NCBI RefSeq assembly: GCF_000739895.2
Contig: NZ_BBJS01000023.1
Coordinates: 1 to 64,000 of the forward strand
Reading direction: 5' to 3'
Length of the DNA stretch: 64,000 nucleotides
Source: Sphingomonas paucimobilis NBRC 13935
GTDB taxonomy: Bacteria > Pseudomonadota > Alphaproteobacteria > Sphingomonadales > Sphingomonadaceae
The notes under the pieces are model-generated. The model was not told where the DNA came from. It saw only the letters and a program-made list of their open reading frames with translations, and did not search any database. A program made the position numbers and the translations under genes. Positions 7,850 through 17,151 of this stretch are shown piece after piece (the first letter of the stretch is position 1; the number at the start of each line of letters is the position of its first letter).

Positions 7850-7939
7850 GTCCTGCGAACCGACCTGCGAGAGACTCGTGGCCGGTCGGCCCCGCCACCC
7901 GAGTGGGGGCGCGGTGCCGGGGCGCTCAGGAACCGGTTG

Positions 7940-8785
7940 TTACTGACCGAGCAGCTTGAGCACGCCCTGCTGCGACTGGTTGGCCTGGCTCAGCATCGCG
8001 GTCGACGCCTGGCTCAGAATCTGAGCCTTGGCGAGCGCGGTGGTTTCGGCCGAGAAATCGGTGTCCTCGATGCGGCTGCGCGCGTCGGTCAGGTTGGTGA
8101 CGTTCGAAGTCAGGTTGTTGACCGCCGACTGAAGCCGGTTCTGCGTGGCGCCTAGCCCTGCGCGGATGTTGGCGACCTTACCGATGGCGGAGTCGAACTT
8201 CTCCAGCGTCGCAGCGGCGGCGATGGTGCTGGGTCCGGTGGCCGGATCGACGACATCGATGGCCCCAGTGATGTCAGCGTCGATGGTGAGGTTGCTGAAG
8301 GTCATGTTGATGGCATCGCTGGTGTTCGCGCCAGCCTGGATGGCCACGACCCCGGACGCACCTGCCGAACCGTCGAGCAGCTTCTGGCCATTGAACTGGG
8401 TATTGAACAGAATATTCGACACCTGCGACGCCAGCGCATTCTGCTCGGCGGTGATGTTCGCCTTGTCATTGGTGGAATAGATGCCGTTGGCCTTCTGCAC
8501 CGCCAGTTCGCGCATCCGCTGGAGCATGTTGCTCACCTCGTCCAGCGCGCCTTCGGCGGTCTGCGCCATCGAGATGCCGTCGTTCGAATTGCGGATGGCC
8601 TGGTTCATGCCGCGCACCTGCGAGGTCATCGAGGCGGCGATGGCGAGGCCGGCGGCATCGTCCTTTGCGGAATTGATTCGCTTGCCGGTGGACAGGCGCT
8701 GCATCGACACGTTCAGCGCTTCCGTCGCGGCGCCGTTGGCGCTCGATGCGCGTAACGCCGAAATATTACTGGCGATAACCGTCAT
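7940..8785 (-). CDS. fliC: Flagellin (first of two)
   Basis: Filament subunit, exported through the flagellar apparatus. It is 281 residues, a short flagellin made almost only of the D0/D1 terminal domains. The N-terminus is [15 protein letters not shown], with [20 protein letters not shown] and [17 protein letters not shown]. The C-terminus is [20 protein letters not shown], then [16 protein letters not shown]. The middle variable part is small. GGAGA precedes the ATG by nine bases. A sigma28 promoter lies at 8849-8876. It is a close paralogue of the flagellin at 8998-9864, and the two lie in tandem with separate promoters. Confidence 0.95.
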   Translation of the reverse strand: MTVIASNISALRASSANGAATEALNVSMQRLSTGKRINSAKDDAAGLAIAASMTSQVRGMNQAIRNSNDGISMAQTAEGALDEVSNMLQRMRELAVQKANGIYSTNDKANITAEQNALASQVSNILFNTQFNGQKLLDGSAGASGVVAIQAGANTSDAINMTFSNLTIDADITGAIDVVDPATGPSTIAAAATLEKFDSAIGKVANIRAGLGATQNRLQSAVNNLTSNVTNLTDARSRIEDTDFSAETTALAKAQILSQASTAMLSQANQSQQGVLKLLGQ

Positions 8786-8848
8786 GGTCGTTCTCCAAAG
8801 CCGGAGCTCTCCGCCGCCCCCAAGGCGAAGGTCGAGCTGCCAAGACGG

Positions 8849-8876
8849 GTAACGACCGCTTGGAACCGTGCTTTAG
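8849..8876 (-). promoter_or_regulatory. Sigma28 promoter of the first flagellin gene
   Basis: Read on the minus strand: CTAAA, 15 bases, GTCGTTAC. It shares AAGCGGYCGTTAC with the promoter of the second flagellin. Predicted transcription start is near 8842, giving a leader of about 57 bases. Confidence 0.75.
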
Positions 8877-8908
8877 AGAAAAAGTGAAATGGGCGCATTT
8901 TTTCGGGC

Positions 8909-8948
8909 GGAGCCCCCCGGCACCCTATTATAAGGTACCGGGGGGTCC
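8909..8948 (-). terminator. Strong hairpin downstream of the second flagellin gene
   Basis: Minus-strand GGACCCCCCGG pairs with CCGGGGGGCTCC (one bulged base), with an AT-rich loop in plus positions 8921-8937. There is no immediate T-run, but the hairpin is the obvious barrier between the two flagellin units. Confidence 0.5.
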
Positions 8949-8997
8949 ACCTTCCGCGACCGAGGGGATAACCGCGGTCGGCATTCGCCCAGGGCGA

Positions 8998-9864
8998 TTA
9001 GCCGAGGAGCTTCAGCACGCCCTGCTGCGACTGGTTGGCCTGGCTCAGCATCGCGGTCGACGCCTGGCTCAGGATCTGCGCCTTGGCGAGCGCGGTGGTT
9101 TCTTCCGAGAAGTCGGTGTCCTGGATGCGGCTGCGCGCTTCGGTCAGGTTGATCATGTTCGAGGTCGCGCTGTTGACCGCCGACTGGAGCCGGTTCTGCA
9201 CCGCGCCCAGGCCAGCCCGGATCTTCGACACGTCGGCGATGGCGTTGTCATAGTTCGCCAGCGTGTCCGACTTCAGCGGGGTCGTGGCGGCGGCGTCGAA
9301 GTCGACGACAGCGCTCAGCTGCGAGCCGGTGTCGGCCGCGCCACCCGTGCCGGCGGCATAGGTCGCGGTCAGGTCGCGCAGGTTGATGTCGACCGAGTCG
9401 GCGGTGGTCGCGCCGGTCTGGATCTTCACCGCTGCGGTGGCGGCCGTCGCGTCGAACAACGTCTTGCCGTTGAACTTGGTGTTCTGAACCACCGACTTGA
9501 TCTGCGCGGCCAGCGAGGTCTGCTCGTTGGTGATGTTCGCCTTGTCGTCGTTCGAATAGGTGCCGTTCGAGGACTGAACCTTCAGCTCACGCATGCGCTG
9601 CAGCATGTTGCTCACTTCGTTCAGCGCGCCTTCCGCCGTCTGCGCCATCGAAATGCCGTCGTTCGAGTTGCGGATGCCCTGCGCCATGCCCTTGATCTGC
9701 GCGGTCATCGAGTTGCTGATCGCCAGACCGGCGGCATCGTCCTTCGCCGAGTTGATGCGGCTGCCGGTCGACAGGCGCTGCATCGAGACGCTGAGCGCAT
9801 TCTGCGCCGAGGTCGATGCGGAAGTTGCACGCAAAGCACTGACATTGCTGGCAATAACGGTCAT
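8998..9864 (-). CDS. fliC: Flagellin (second of two)
   Basis: Filament subunit of 288 residues, highly similar to its neighbour in both terminal domains ([16 protein letters not shown] at the start, [14 protein letters not shown] at the end). It differs in the central segment (about 125-200), which is Ala/Thr-rich. ATG 9864 is chosen because GGAGAC lies just upstream, the N-terminus then matches flagellins exactly, and a sigma28 promoter is 70-95 bases upstream. The longer open frame up to 10110 is not flagellin-like. It is divergent from the sigma54 activator operon. Two co-regulated flagellins suggest a heteropolymeric filament. Confidence 0.95.
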   Translation of the reverse strand: MTVIASNVSALRATSASTSAQNALSVSMQRLSTGSRINSAKDDAAGLAISNSMTAQIKGMAQGIRNSNDGISMAQTAEGALNEVSNMLQRMRELKVQSSNGTYSNDDKANITNEQTSLAAQIKSVVQNTKFNGKTLFDATAATAAVKIQTGATTADSVDINLRDLTATYAAGTGGAADTGSQLSAVVDFDAAATTPLKSDTLANYDNAIADVSKIRAGLGAVQNRLQSAVNSATSNMINLTEARSRIQDTDFSEETTALAKAQILSQASTAMLSQANQSQQGVLKLLG

Positions 9865-9931
9865 GTCTTGTCTCCATATCTGCTCGGCGATCCGTCTGTG
9901 TCCCCTCTGGACCACCGAGCCGCCAAGTGGA

Positions 9932-9959
9932 GTAACGGCCGCTTTCCGGCAGGCTTTAG
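9932..9959 (-). promoter_or_regulatory. Sigma28 promoter of the second flagellin gene
   Basis: Minus strand: CTAAA, 15 bases, GCCGTTAC. It is nearly the same as the promoters of flgM, the other flagellin and fliD. Predicted start is near 9925, giving a leader of about 60 bases. Confidence 0.8.
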
Positions 9960-9975
9960 CCGGTCCCATGCAAAT

Positions 9976-10006
9976 TTTTGCCGGTCGCCTTGCCGGTTTT
10001 GCCGGC
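9976..10006. promoter_or_regulatory. Triple TTGCCGG boxes between flagellin and activator genes
   Basis: TTGCCGG occurs three times in 31 bases (ending at 9984, 9996 and 10004), just upstream of the flagellin sigma28 promoter. The boxes resemble the cluster at 2526-2564. They are candidate binding sites of the sigma54 activator encoded at 10150, for cross-regulation of the flagellin or autoregulation. Confidence 0.45.
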
Positions 10007-10070
10007 CCCGTCGCGCGCGCGGTGGCGCGTCGCGAGCACACATACGGGCGCGCGTCGCGCCCGGAAAAAA

Positions 10071-10082
10071 CTTGCCGGCAAG
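10071..10082. promoter_or_regulatory. Palindrome CTTGCCGGCAAG upstream of the activator operon
   Basis: Perfect 12-base palindrome of the TTGCCG type, ten bases upstream of the CtrA-like box. Its position suggests autoregulation by the activator, as Caulobacter FlbD represses an early operon while activating later ones. The binding is inferred, not shown. Confidence 0.45.
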
Positions 10083-10091
10083 CGGCGGGGA

Positions 10092-10107
10092 TTAACCACG
10101 GCTTTAC
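10092..10107 (+). promoter_or_regulatory. CtrA-like box before the sigma54 activator-fliE operon
   Basis: TTAACCACGGCTTTAC fits TTAA-N7-TTAAC with one mismatch. It lies 43 bases before the activator start codon, a place where a CtrA box would overlap a -35 region. No sigma54 or sigma28 element is visible here, so this is the best candidate control site for the long fli operon. Confidence 0.4.
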
Positions 10108-10149
10108 CAAGGAGAGGGCATTAGCGAGTCACGAAAGGACTGATGCCTG

Positions 10150-11429
<1,280 letters not shown>

Positions 11430-11433
<4 letters not shown>

Positions 11434-11804
11434 GCGTCGGCGGTGTCGGCGGCGCGATGAGCGTCGACCGGGTGATGGCGCTTCGGGCGCAGATCCTGGA
11501 ACGCAATCAAGCGCTCAAGGCGGCAAGCCAGGCCGGTGCCAACCAAGCGGCACAGGCCGCCCAGACTCAGCCGGTCGCCCCGCCGACCAGCTTTGCCGAT
11601 ACGCTGGAATCCGCGCTGAAGGGCGTGAACGAAGGCCAGCAGCAGGCCGCCCGCCTGTCCGAATCCTACGAACGCGGCGAAACCGTCGACATCGCCAAGG
11701 TGATGATGGCCCGCCAGCAGGCCTCGGTCGGGTTCGAGGCGACGCTGCAAGTCCGTAACAAACTCCTGTCCGCCTATAAGGACATCATGAGCATGCCGGT
11801 GTAA
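11430..11804 (+). CDS. fliE: FliE, MS ring-rod junction protein
   Basis: Rod-base protein joining the MS ring to the proximal rod. It is 124 residues. The conserved C-terminal part is SFADTLESALKGVNEGQQQA, then VMMARQQASVGFEATLQVRN, then KLLSAYKDIMSM. The N-terminus is Ala/Gln-rich and variable. ATGA overlap with the activator gene and one base before the fliF ATG indicate tight coupling. Confidence 0.95.
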
Positions 11805-11805
11805 G

Positions 11806-13548
11806 ATGAGCACTGCCCTCACCCCCGCATCGACCAATTCCGCAACCGCGCTGCCGCCTTTGCCGGAAAAATTCGCCAACCCGCTTCGCCAGATCAAATC
11901 GGTGATGGCGCAGCCCGCCGTCCGCCGCTCGGCGCCGATGGCGCTGCTGATCGGTCTGGTCGCCGCCGCCGCACTCGCCTGGATGGCGCTGTCGAGCCCG
12001 CCGCAGAAGACGCTGTTCGAAAATCTCTCGGACGCGGACAAGCAGGCGGTGACCACCGCGCTGTCGGCCGCGAACATCAAGAGCAAGATCAACGACGGCA
12101 CCGGCGCGCTGACCGTGAACGAGGAGGATTACTCGAAGGCGCGGATGCTGCTGGCGGGTCAGGGCCTGCCGAAACAGGCGCCCGGTGGCTATGCGATCCT
12201 CGACCAGTTGCCGATGGGCGTCAGCCGCGCGGTCGAGGGCGAACGCCTTCGCCAGGCGCGCGAGAGCGAACTGGCCCGCTCGATCGAGGAGATCGATGCG
12301 GTCGCCGAGGCGCGCGTGCATCTCGCCATGCCCGAGGCGTCGGTCTTCGTCCGCGACAAGGCGTCGCCGTCGGCGTCGGTGGTGCTCAAGCTCAATGCCG
12401 GGCGCGCGCTGTCCGAGGCGCAGGTCCAGTCGATCATCAATCTCGTCGCCTCGTCGGTGCCAGGGATGAAGCCCGAGGACGTCACCGTCGTCGACCAGAT
12501 GGGCGGCCTTCTCTCCAAGAAGGGCGCGGACGGCGCGAGCGGTGACGATCGCCGCATCGATTTCCAGCGCCGCCTGGAAGAGAAATACCGTACCCAGCTG
12601 ATCCAGCTGCTGACCCCGCTGGTCGGCGCGGGCAATTTCACCGCCGAGGTGCAGGCGGATGTCAATCTCGACGAAACCAGCGCGACCAGCGAACGCTATG
12701 ACAAGGACGGTGCGCTGCGCGCCGAAACCGGCAACTGGACCGGCAATCAGAAGGATCCGACCCCGCCGGGTGGCATTCCGGGCGCCCTGTCCAACACGCC
12801 GCCGCCCGCCAGCACCCTGCAACAACCGCAGGCCGCCAATGGCGCGAATGGGGCACCGCCCGCCGATGGCAAGCCGGTCGCGGGTGGTCCGGGCCTGAAC
12901 CCGGAAAAGCAGTCCGATGCCTTCCAGCGTGCCTATGACCTGAACAAGCAGGTTTCGGTGACCCGCGCCGCGCCGGGTTCGATCAAGCGGCTGACCGTTG
13001 CCGTCCTGCTGCGCGACCCCGCCACGGGCAAGCGCAGCCAGATGGAGATCACCCAGATTTCCGATCTGGTGAAGTCGGCGGTCGGCTTCGATCAGCAGCG
13101 CAACGACAATGTCACCGTGATCAGCCGCAAGTTCGCCGACGCAGGCGTCGAGGACAAGCGCGCCTGGTACGACAATAGCTGGCTGCCGATCGTGGCGCGC
13201 AACGCCACCGCGCTGGTCATCGCGCTCCTCGTCCTGCTGCTGGGCGTGCGCCCGCTGGTCAAGGCGATGACGAAGAAGAAGGATGAGGCCGAGGCCGCCA
13301 AGGCGCTGCCCATGGGTGCCGCCGATGGCACGGCCACAGCGGCTCAAGGTGGGGCTCCTCGCGTCGACGCCGATGGCCAGCCGCTGCCCGAGCAGATCGC
13401 GATCCAGCCCGCCGTCACGCTCGACGAGATCGAAGAGACGAACAATTTCGACGATCGCATCGTCAAGGTGCGTGGCTTCACCCGCGACAATCCGGCGCGC
13501 GCCGCGCTCGCCATACGTGACATGATCCGATCGGAGGCGCAGTCGTGA
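11806..13548 (+). CDS. fliF: FliF, flagellar MS-ring protein
   Basis: Forms the MS ring in the inner membrane. It is 580 residues with two membrane segments, about 45-65 (MALLIGLVAAAALAWMAL) and 465-485 (ATALVIALLVLLLGV). The YscJ/FliF ring-building motif region contains EEDYSKARMLLAGQGLP, then GERLRQARESELARSIEEI. The C-terminal FliG-binding helix is visible in FDDRIVKVRGFTRDNPARAA. A Pro/Ala/Gly-rich insertion (about 320-365) occurs in the periplasmic part. Its stop overlaps the GTG start of fliG. Confidence 0.96.
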   Translation: MSTALTPASTNSATALPPLPEKFANPLRQIKSVMAQPAVRRSAPMALLIGLVAAAALAWMALSSPPQKTLFENLSDADKQAVTTALSAANIKSKINDGTGALTVNEEDYSKARMLLAGQGLPKQAPGGYAILDQLPMGVSRAVEGERLRQARESELARSIEEIDAVAEARVHLAMPEASVFVRDKASPSASVVLKLNAGRALSEAQVQSIINLVASSVPGMKPEDVTVVDQMGGLLSKKGADGASGDDRRIDFQRRLEEKYRTQLIQLLTPLVGAGNFTAEVQADVNLDETSATSERYDKDGALRAETGNWTGNQKDPTPPGGIPGALSNTPPPASTLQQPQAANGANGAPPADGKPVAGGPGLNPEKQSDAFQRAYDLNKQVSVTRAAPGSIKRLTVAVLLRDPATGKRSQMEITQISDLVKSAVGFDQQRNDNVTVISRKFADAGVEDKRAWYDNSWLPIVARNATALVIALLVLLLGVRPLVKAMTKKKDEAEAAKALPMGAADGTATAAQGGAPRVDADGQPLPEQIAIQPAVTLDEIEETNNFDDRIVKVRGFTRDNPARAALAIRDMIRSEAQS

Positions 13549-14564
13549 CGGTGACCGCATCCGAAGGAGGCCGCGTCTATTCGGGCGTCGAACGCGCTGC
13601 GGTGCTGATGATGCTGGTCGGCGAGGAGGAAGCCTCGGCCATCCTGCAGAAGCTGGAGCCCGACGAGGTCCGCGAACTGGGCAAGGCGATGTATTCGATC
13701 GCCGATGTCAGCGAGCAGGATGTCGGCTTCGTGCTCGACGATTTCGTCGGCTGTGCCCGGGCCCGCGCCTCGATCGCCTTCCAGCCCAAGCCGATGGTCG
13801 AAAGCCTGATGAACCGCGCGCTCGGTCCCGAACGTGCCGGCAGTGTGCTGTCGCGTATCATGCCGCCCAAGGCGCAGTGCGAGATCGAGATGCTCGGCTG
13901 GCTCGATCCGGTCGACATCGCCAAGATCGTCGAGAAGGAGCATCCCCAGATCGGCGCGGTCCTGATCGCCAATTGCGACCCCGTGGTCGCCGGCAAGGTC
14001 CTGGAACTGCTGCCCGATGCCATGCAGCCCGATATCCTTCACCGTGTCGCCCGGCTGGGTCCGGTGACGCCGCAGGCGATCGAGACGCTGAACGCGGTGC
14101 TCCAGCGCTGGAGCGAGGGCGGTAGCGGCGGCCAGGGTCTGGCGCTGGGCGGTTCGCGCGAGGCGGCCAAGATCCTGTCGAGCGCGCGCAAGGCGACCGA
14201 ACAGCGGGTCATGCCCAAGCTGTTCAAGATCGACCGCGACGTCGCCAAGCAGATCGAGGAAGCGCTGTTCATCTTCGAGAATCTGCTCGACATGGACGAC
14301 AAGAATTTGGGCACGCTCATCCGCAACGTCGATGGCGAGATCCTCACCCGCGCGCTCAAGGGCGCGGACGAGGCGGCGCGCGAACGCTTCCTGGGCTGCA
14401 TGTCGGCACGTGCGGCGGCCGGTATCCGCGACGAGATCGAGTCGCGCGGGCCGATGAAGCTGTCCGAGGTGCTGGAGGCGCAGAAGGCGATGATCACCGT
14501 CGCGCGCAACTTGGCCAAGGAAGGCACGATCATGATGGGCGGAGGCGAGGACGATTATGTCTGA
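13545..14564 (+). CDS. fliG: FliG, flagellar motor switch protein
   Basis: Rotor protein of the C ring that contacts the stator and FliF. It is 339 residues with GTG start overlapping fliF. Recognisable parts are GVERAAVLMMLVGEEEASAI at the N-terminus, the middle-domain EMLGWLDPVDIAKIVEKEHP, and the C-terminal ENLLDMDDKNLGTLIRNVDG, which holds the charged torque helix. The end overlaps fliH by eight bases. Confidence 0.96.
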   Translation: MTVTASEGGRVYSGVERAAVLMMLVGEEEASAILQKLEPDEVRELGKAMYSIADVSEQDVGFVLDDFVGCARARASIAFQPKPMVESLMNRALGPERAGSVLSRIMPPKAQCEIEMLGWLDPVDIAKIVEKEHPQIGAVLIANCDPVVAGKVLELLPDAMQPDILHRVARLGPVTPQAIETLNAVLQRWSEGGSGGQGLALGGSREAAKILSSARKATEQRVMPKLFKIDRDVAKQIEEALFIFENLLDMDDKNLGTLIRNVDGEILTRALKGADEAARERFLGCMSARAAAGIRDEIESRGPMKLSEVLEAQKAMITVARNLAKEGTIMMGGGEDDYV

Positions 14565-15351
14565 TTTCGTCGCTGGTTTCTCCGCGCGTCACGATGCGGC
14601 GGCCGCGCTGCAACGCGCCTTCATGCCGCCGGGTGGTTTCGCGCCCTCGGGCATGCCGGGCATCGGCCTCAGCGGCGATGGCGGTCCCGTGTCCTTCCGC
14701 GCCCGCGCGCCGATGGGCGATGGCGCATCGGCGTCGGACGCACATGGTGCCGGTCAGCCGCGCCATTTCCATCCCGCCAATCGCGATCATGACCCGACCG
14801 AGGGCTGGGACCCGTTCGGCGCGTGCAACGACGCGCCCGGCGAGACGATGCACGATCCGATCGGCGCGGCGCACGCGGCCGGCCATGCCGAAGGCTATGC
14901 CGAGGGGATGGCCGTCGCCGCGCAGCAATTCCAGGCCCGCGCCGAAGCCGAGGCCCGCGACGGCCAGTTGATCGACGCGATCGCCCAGGCCATTTCCTCG
15001 CGTGTCGACCGCCAGGCCGTGGCCGAGCAGTTGCGCCAGACCGTGCTGGTCCTGGTCACCAAGCTGGTCGGCGAAATCGGTGTCGATGGCGAGCGGCTGG
15101 CCGGCCGGATCGAGGCGGCGATCGACCTGATGGCGGACGCGCAGGAAGCCGCGCTGCTGCGTGTTCATCCGGACGATGTCGCATTGCTCGAAGGTCGTCT
15201 GCCGCAGAGCATCTTCCCCGTCGGCGACGCCGCCTTGGAACGCGGCAGCTTCGTCCTGGAAAGCGCCTCGACCGTCGTCGAGGACGGCCCGTCCATGTGG
15301 CTGGACCAACTGGCGGCCGCGATCGACAAGGTACCCGTTCCGCAATGTTGA
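14557..15351 (+). CDS. fliH: FliH, regulator of the export ATPase
   Basis: Cytoplasmic stator-like partner of FliI in flagellar export. It is 264 residues with a Gly/Ala/His-rich variable N-terminus of about 100 residues. GHAEGYAEGMAV at about 110-121 follows, with the small-residue repeats typical of FliH. The C-terminal region is LRQTVLVLVTKLVGEIGVDG and related. Identification rests on these features and the fixed fliG-fliH-fliI order. Confidence 0.85.
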   Translation: MSDFVAGFSARHDAAAALQRAFMPPGGFAPSGMPGIGLSGDGGPVSFRARAPMGDGASASDAHGAGQPRHFHPANRDHDPTEGWDPFGACNDAPGETMHDPIGAAHAAGHAEGYAEGMAVAAQQFQARAEAEARDGQLIDAIAQAISSRVDRQAVAEQLRQTVLVLVTKLVGEIGVDGERLAGRIEAAIDLMADAQEAALLRVHPDDVALLEGRLPQSIFPVGDAALERGSFVLESASTVVEDGPSMWLDQLAAAIDKVPVPQC

Positions 15352-16682
15352 ACCGTTTCACGGCCGATTATCTGGAAACGCTGGCCCAGGCGGATTTCGC
15401 GCCGCGCGCCACCGTGGCGGGGCGGCTGGCCTCCTATGACGGGTTGCTGATGGAGGCGGTCGGCCTCTCGCTGCCGGTCGGTACCGTCTGTGCGATCGGC
15501 GACAAGGCCGAGGAACGCGTCGAGGCCGAGGTGATCGGGTTCCGCAACGGCCGCACGCTGATGATGAATCTGGGCGGCCCCGCCCCCCTGCTCCCGCGCG
15601 CACCGGTGCGCCCGCTCGGTCCTCCGGGCGAGGCGGAAGTCGGCGCGGCGATGCTCGGCCGCGTGGTCGACGGATCGGGCAAGCCGATCGACGGCCTGGG
15701 CCCCATTCGCGGTGCCGGTCGCTGGCCACTGGCGGGCAAGATGCAGTCGCCGCTCGATCGCGGTCGTGTTCTGGAGCCGCTCGATGTGGGGGTGCGCGCG
15801 ATCAATGGCCTGCTGACCATCGGTCAGGGCCAGCGTGTCGGCATCATGGCGGGATCGGGCGTCGGCAAGTCGGTGCTGCTCGGCATGATGGTCCGCGCGG
15901 CCAAGGCCGACGTCATCGTCATCGGCCTGATCGGCGAGCGCAGCCGCGAAGTCGCCGACTTCCTCGAAACCAAGGTCGCAGGCGAGGCACGCGCGCGCTC
16001 GGTCGTGGTCGCGGTGCCCGCCAATCATTCGCCGGTGCTGCGTATTCGCGGCGCCCTGCGTGCCACCGCCATTGCCGAGGCGTTCCGCGCCGAGGGCAAG
16101 AAGGTCCTACTGATCATGGATTCGCTGACCCGCGTCGCCCATGCCGGTCGCGAGATCGGGTTGGCGCTGGGTGAGCCGGCCTCGGCACGCGGCTATCCGC
16201 CATCCGCCATCGCGATGCTGCCCAATCTGATCGAGCGGGCGGGTGCGGATGCGCACGGGACCGGCTCGATCACCGCCATCTACACCGTGCTGGCGGATGG
16301 CGACGACGGCAACGACCCTGTGGTCGACTCGGCACGTTCGATCCTCGACGGGCATATCGTCCTCAATCGCCATCTGGCCGAGCGCGGCGTCTATCCGGCG
16401 ATCGATATCGGCCCTTCGGTCAGCCGCGTGATGACCGACATCGTCGCCAAGCCCCATGCCCAGGCCGCGCGGACGCTGCGCCGGCATCTGGCGACGTACG
16501 AGGAGAATCGCGACCTGGTGCTGATGGGCGCGTACCGCTCCGGCGCCGACCCGGCGATCGACGCCGCCATCGCCTGCCACCCGGCGGTGATGGAGTATAT
16601 CCGGCAGGACGCCGACGAGGTCGTGCCGCTCGACCATGCGGTCGAGGAACTGGTGGGCGTGTTCGGCCAGCCCGCCGGCTAA
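15345..16682 (+). CDS. fliI: FliI, flagellar export ATPase
   Basis: F1-beta-like ATPase energising export and chaperone release. It is 445 residues. The P-loop AGSGVGKS is at 169-176, and VLLIMDSLTRVAHAGREIGL gives Walker B. GYPPSAIAMLPNLIERAG and SITAIYTVLADGDD are typical of the family. ATG 15345 overlaps the fliH stop. Upstream in-frame codons belong to a spurious extension inside fliH. Confidence 0.96.
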   Translation: MLNRFTADYLETLAQADFAPRATVAGRLASYDGLLMEAVGLSLPVGTVCAIGDKAEERVEAEVIGFRNGRTLMMNLGGPAPLLPRAPVRPLGPPGEAEVGAAMLGRVVDGSGKPIDGLGPIRGAGRWPLAGKMQSPLDRGRVLEPLDVGVRAINGLLTIGQGQRVGIMAGSGVGKSVLLGMMVRAAKADVIVIGLIGERSREVADFLETKVAGEARARSVVVAVPANHSPVLRIRGALRATAIAEAFRAEGKKVLLIMDSLTRVAHAGREIGLALGEPASARGYPPSAIAMLPNLIERAGADAHGTGSITAIYTVLADGDDGNDPVVDSARSILDGHIVLNRHLAERGVYPAIDIGPSVSRVMTDIVAKPHAQAARTLRRHLATYEENRDLVLMGAYRSGADPAIDAAIACHPAVMEYIRQDADEVVPLDHAVEELVGVFGQPAG

Positions 16683-16706
16683 TTCATCTCAAAGGGGGGG
16701 ACATTC

Positions 16707-17141
16707 ATGGCATCCCGGCAACAGACGATGCTGACCCGGCTCCACCGGGTCCGCACCCTGCAACTCAACCTGACGATGGCGGAGGAGGCGCGCGCGCAAG
16801 AGCGCGTCGCGACCGAACAGCAATTGTCCCACCGCATCGGCCAGTTGATCCAGGCGGTGTCCCCCACCCCGACGCCGTCGGCCTCGGCCGCGTCGCTGAT
16901 GGCGAGCGCGCATTTCCGCCACCGGCTGATCGAGTCGGCCGATGCCGCCACGCGCCGTGTCGAAGTCGCCGAACAGCGCGCCGCCCATGCCGGCGAACAG
17001 ACCAAGGCCGCCAAGCGCGACCAGACCGCCGTTGAAAAGCTGATCGACCGCGCGCGCGTCGCCGCGATCCGTGCCGAGATGCGCGCGCTGGAGGATATGC
17101 CGGCCAGCGGCGGTCGCCGTAATCGGCACGATCCTTGCTGA
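16707..17141 (+). CDS. fliJ: FliJ-type export chaperone
   Basis: Small coiled-coil protein that links FliI to FlhA. It is 144 residues, rich in Glu, Arg, Gln and Ala heptads (EEARAQERVATEQQL, then EVAEQRAAHAGEQTKAAK). A Pro/Ser/Thr interruption near 53-62 splits two helices. AAGGGGGG precedes the ATG. Sequence is weakly conserved, so the call leans on the fliI-fliJ-fliK order and coiled-coil character. Confidence 0.75.
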   Translation: MASRQQTMLTRLHRVRTLQLNLTMAEEARAQERVATEQQLSHRIGQLIQAVSPTPTPSASAASLMASAHFRHRLIESADAATRRVEVAEQRAAHAGEQTKAAKRDQTAVEKLIDRARVAAIRAEMRALEDMPASGGRRNRHDPC

Positions 17142-17151
17142 CAGACCTGTC

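Noticed and set aside
9969..9984. Minus-strand near match to a sigma54 promoter upstream of the second flagellin
   Set aside because: GG and GC are nine bases apart instead of ten, and a good sigma28 promoter lies just downstream. The match comes from the TTGCCGG boxes.
9865..10110. N-terminal extension of the second flagellin
   Set aside because: The extra residues are unlike flagellin, cover the sigma28 promoter, and a good Shine-Dalgarno precedes ATG 9864.
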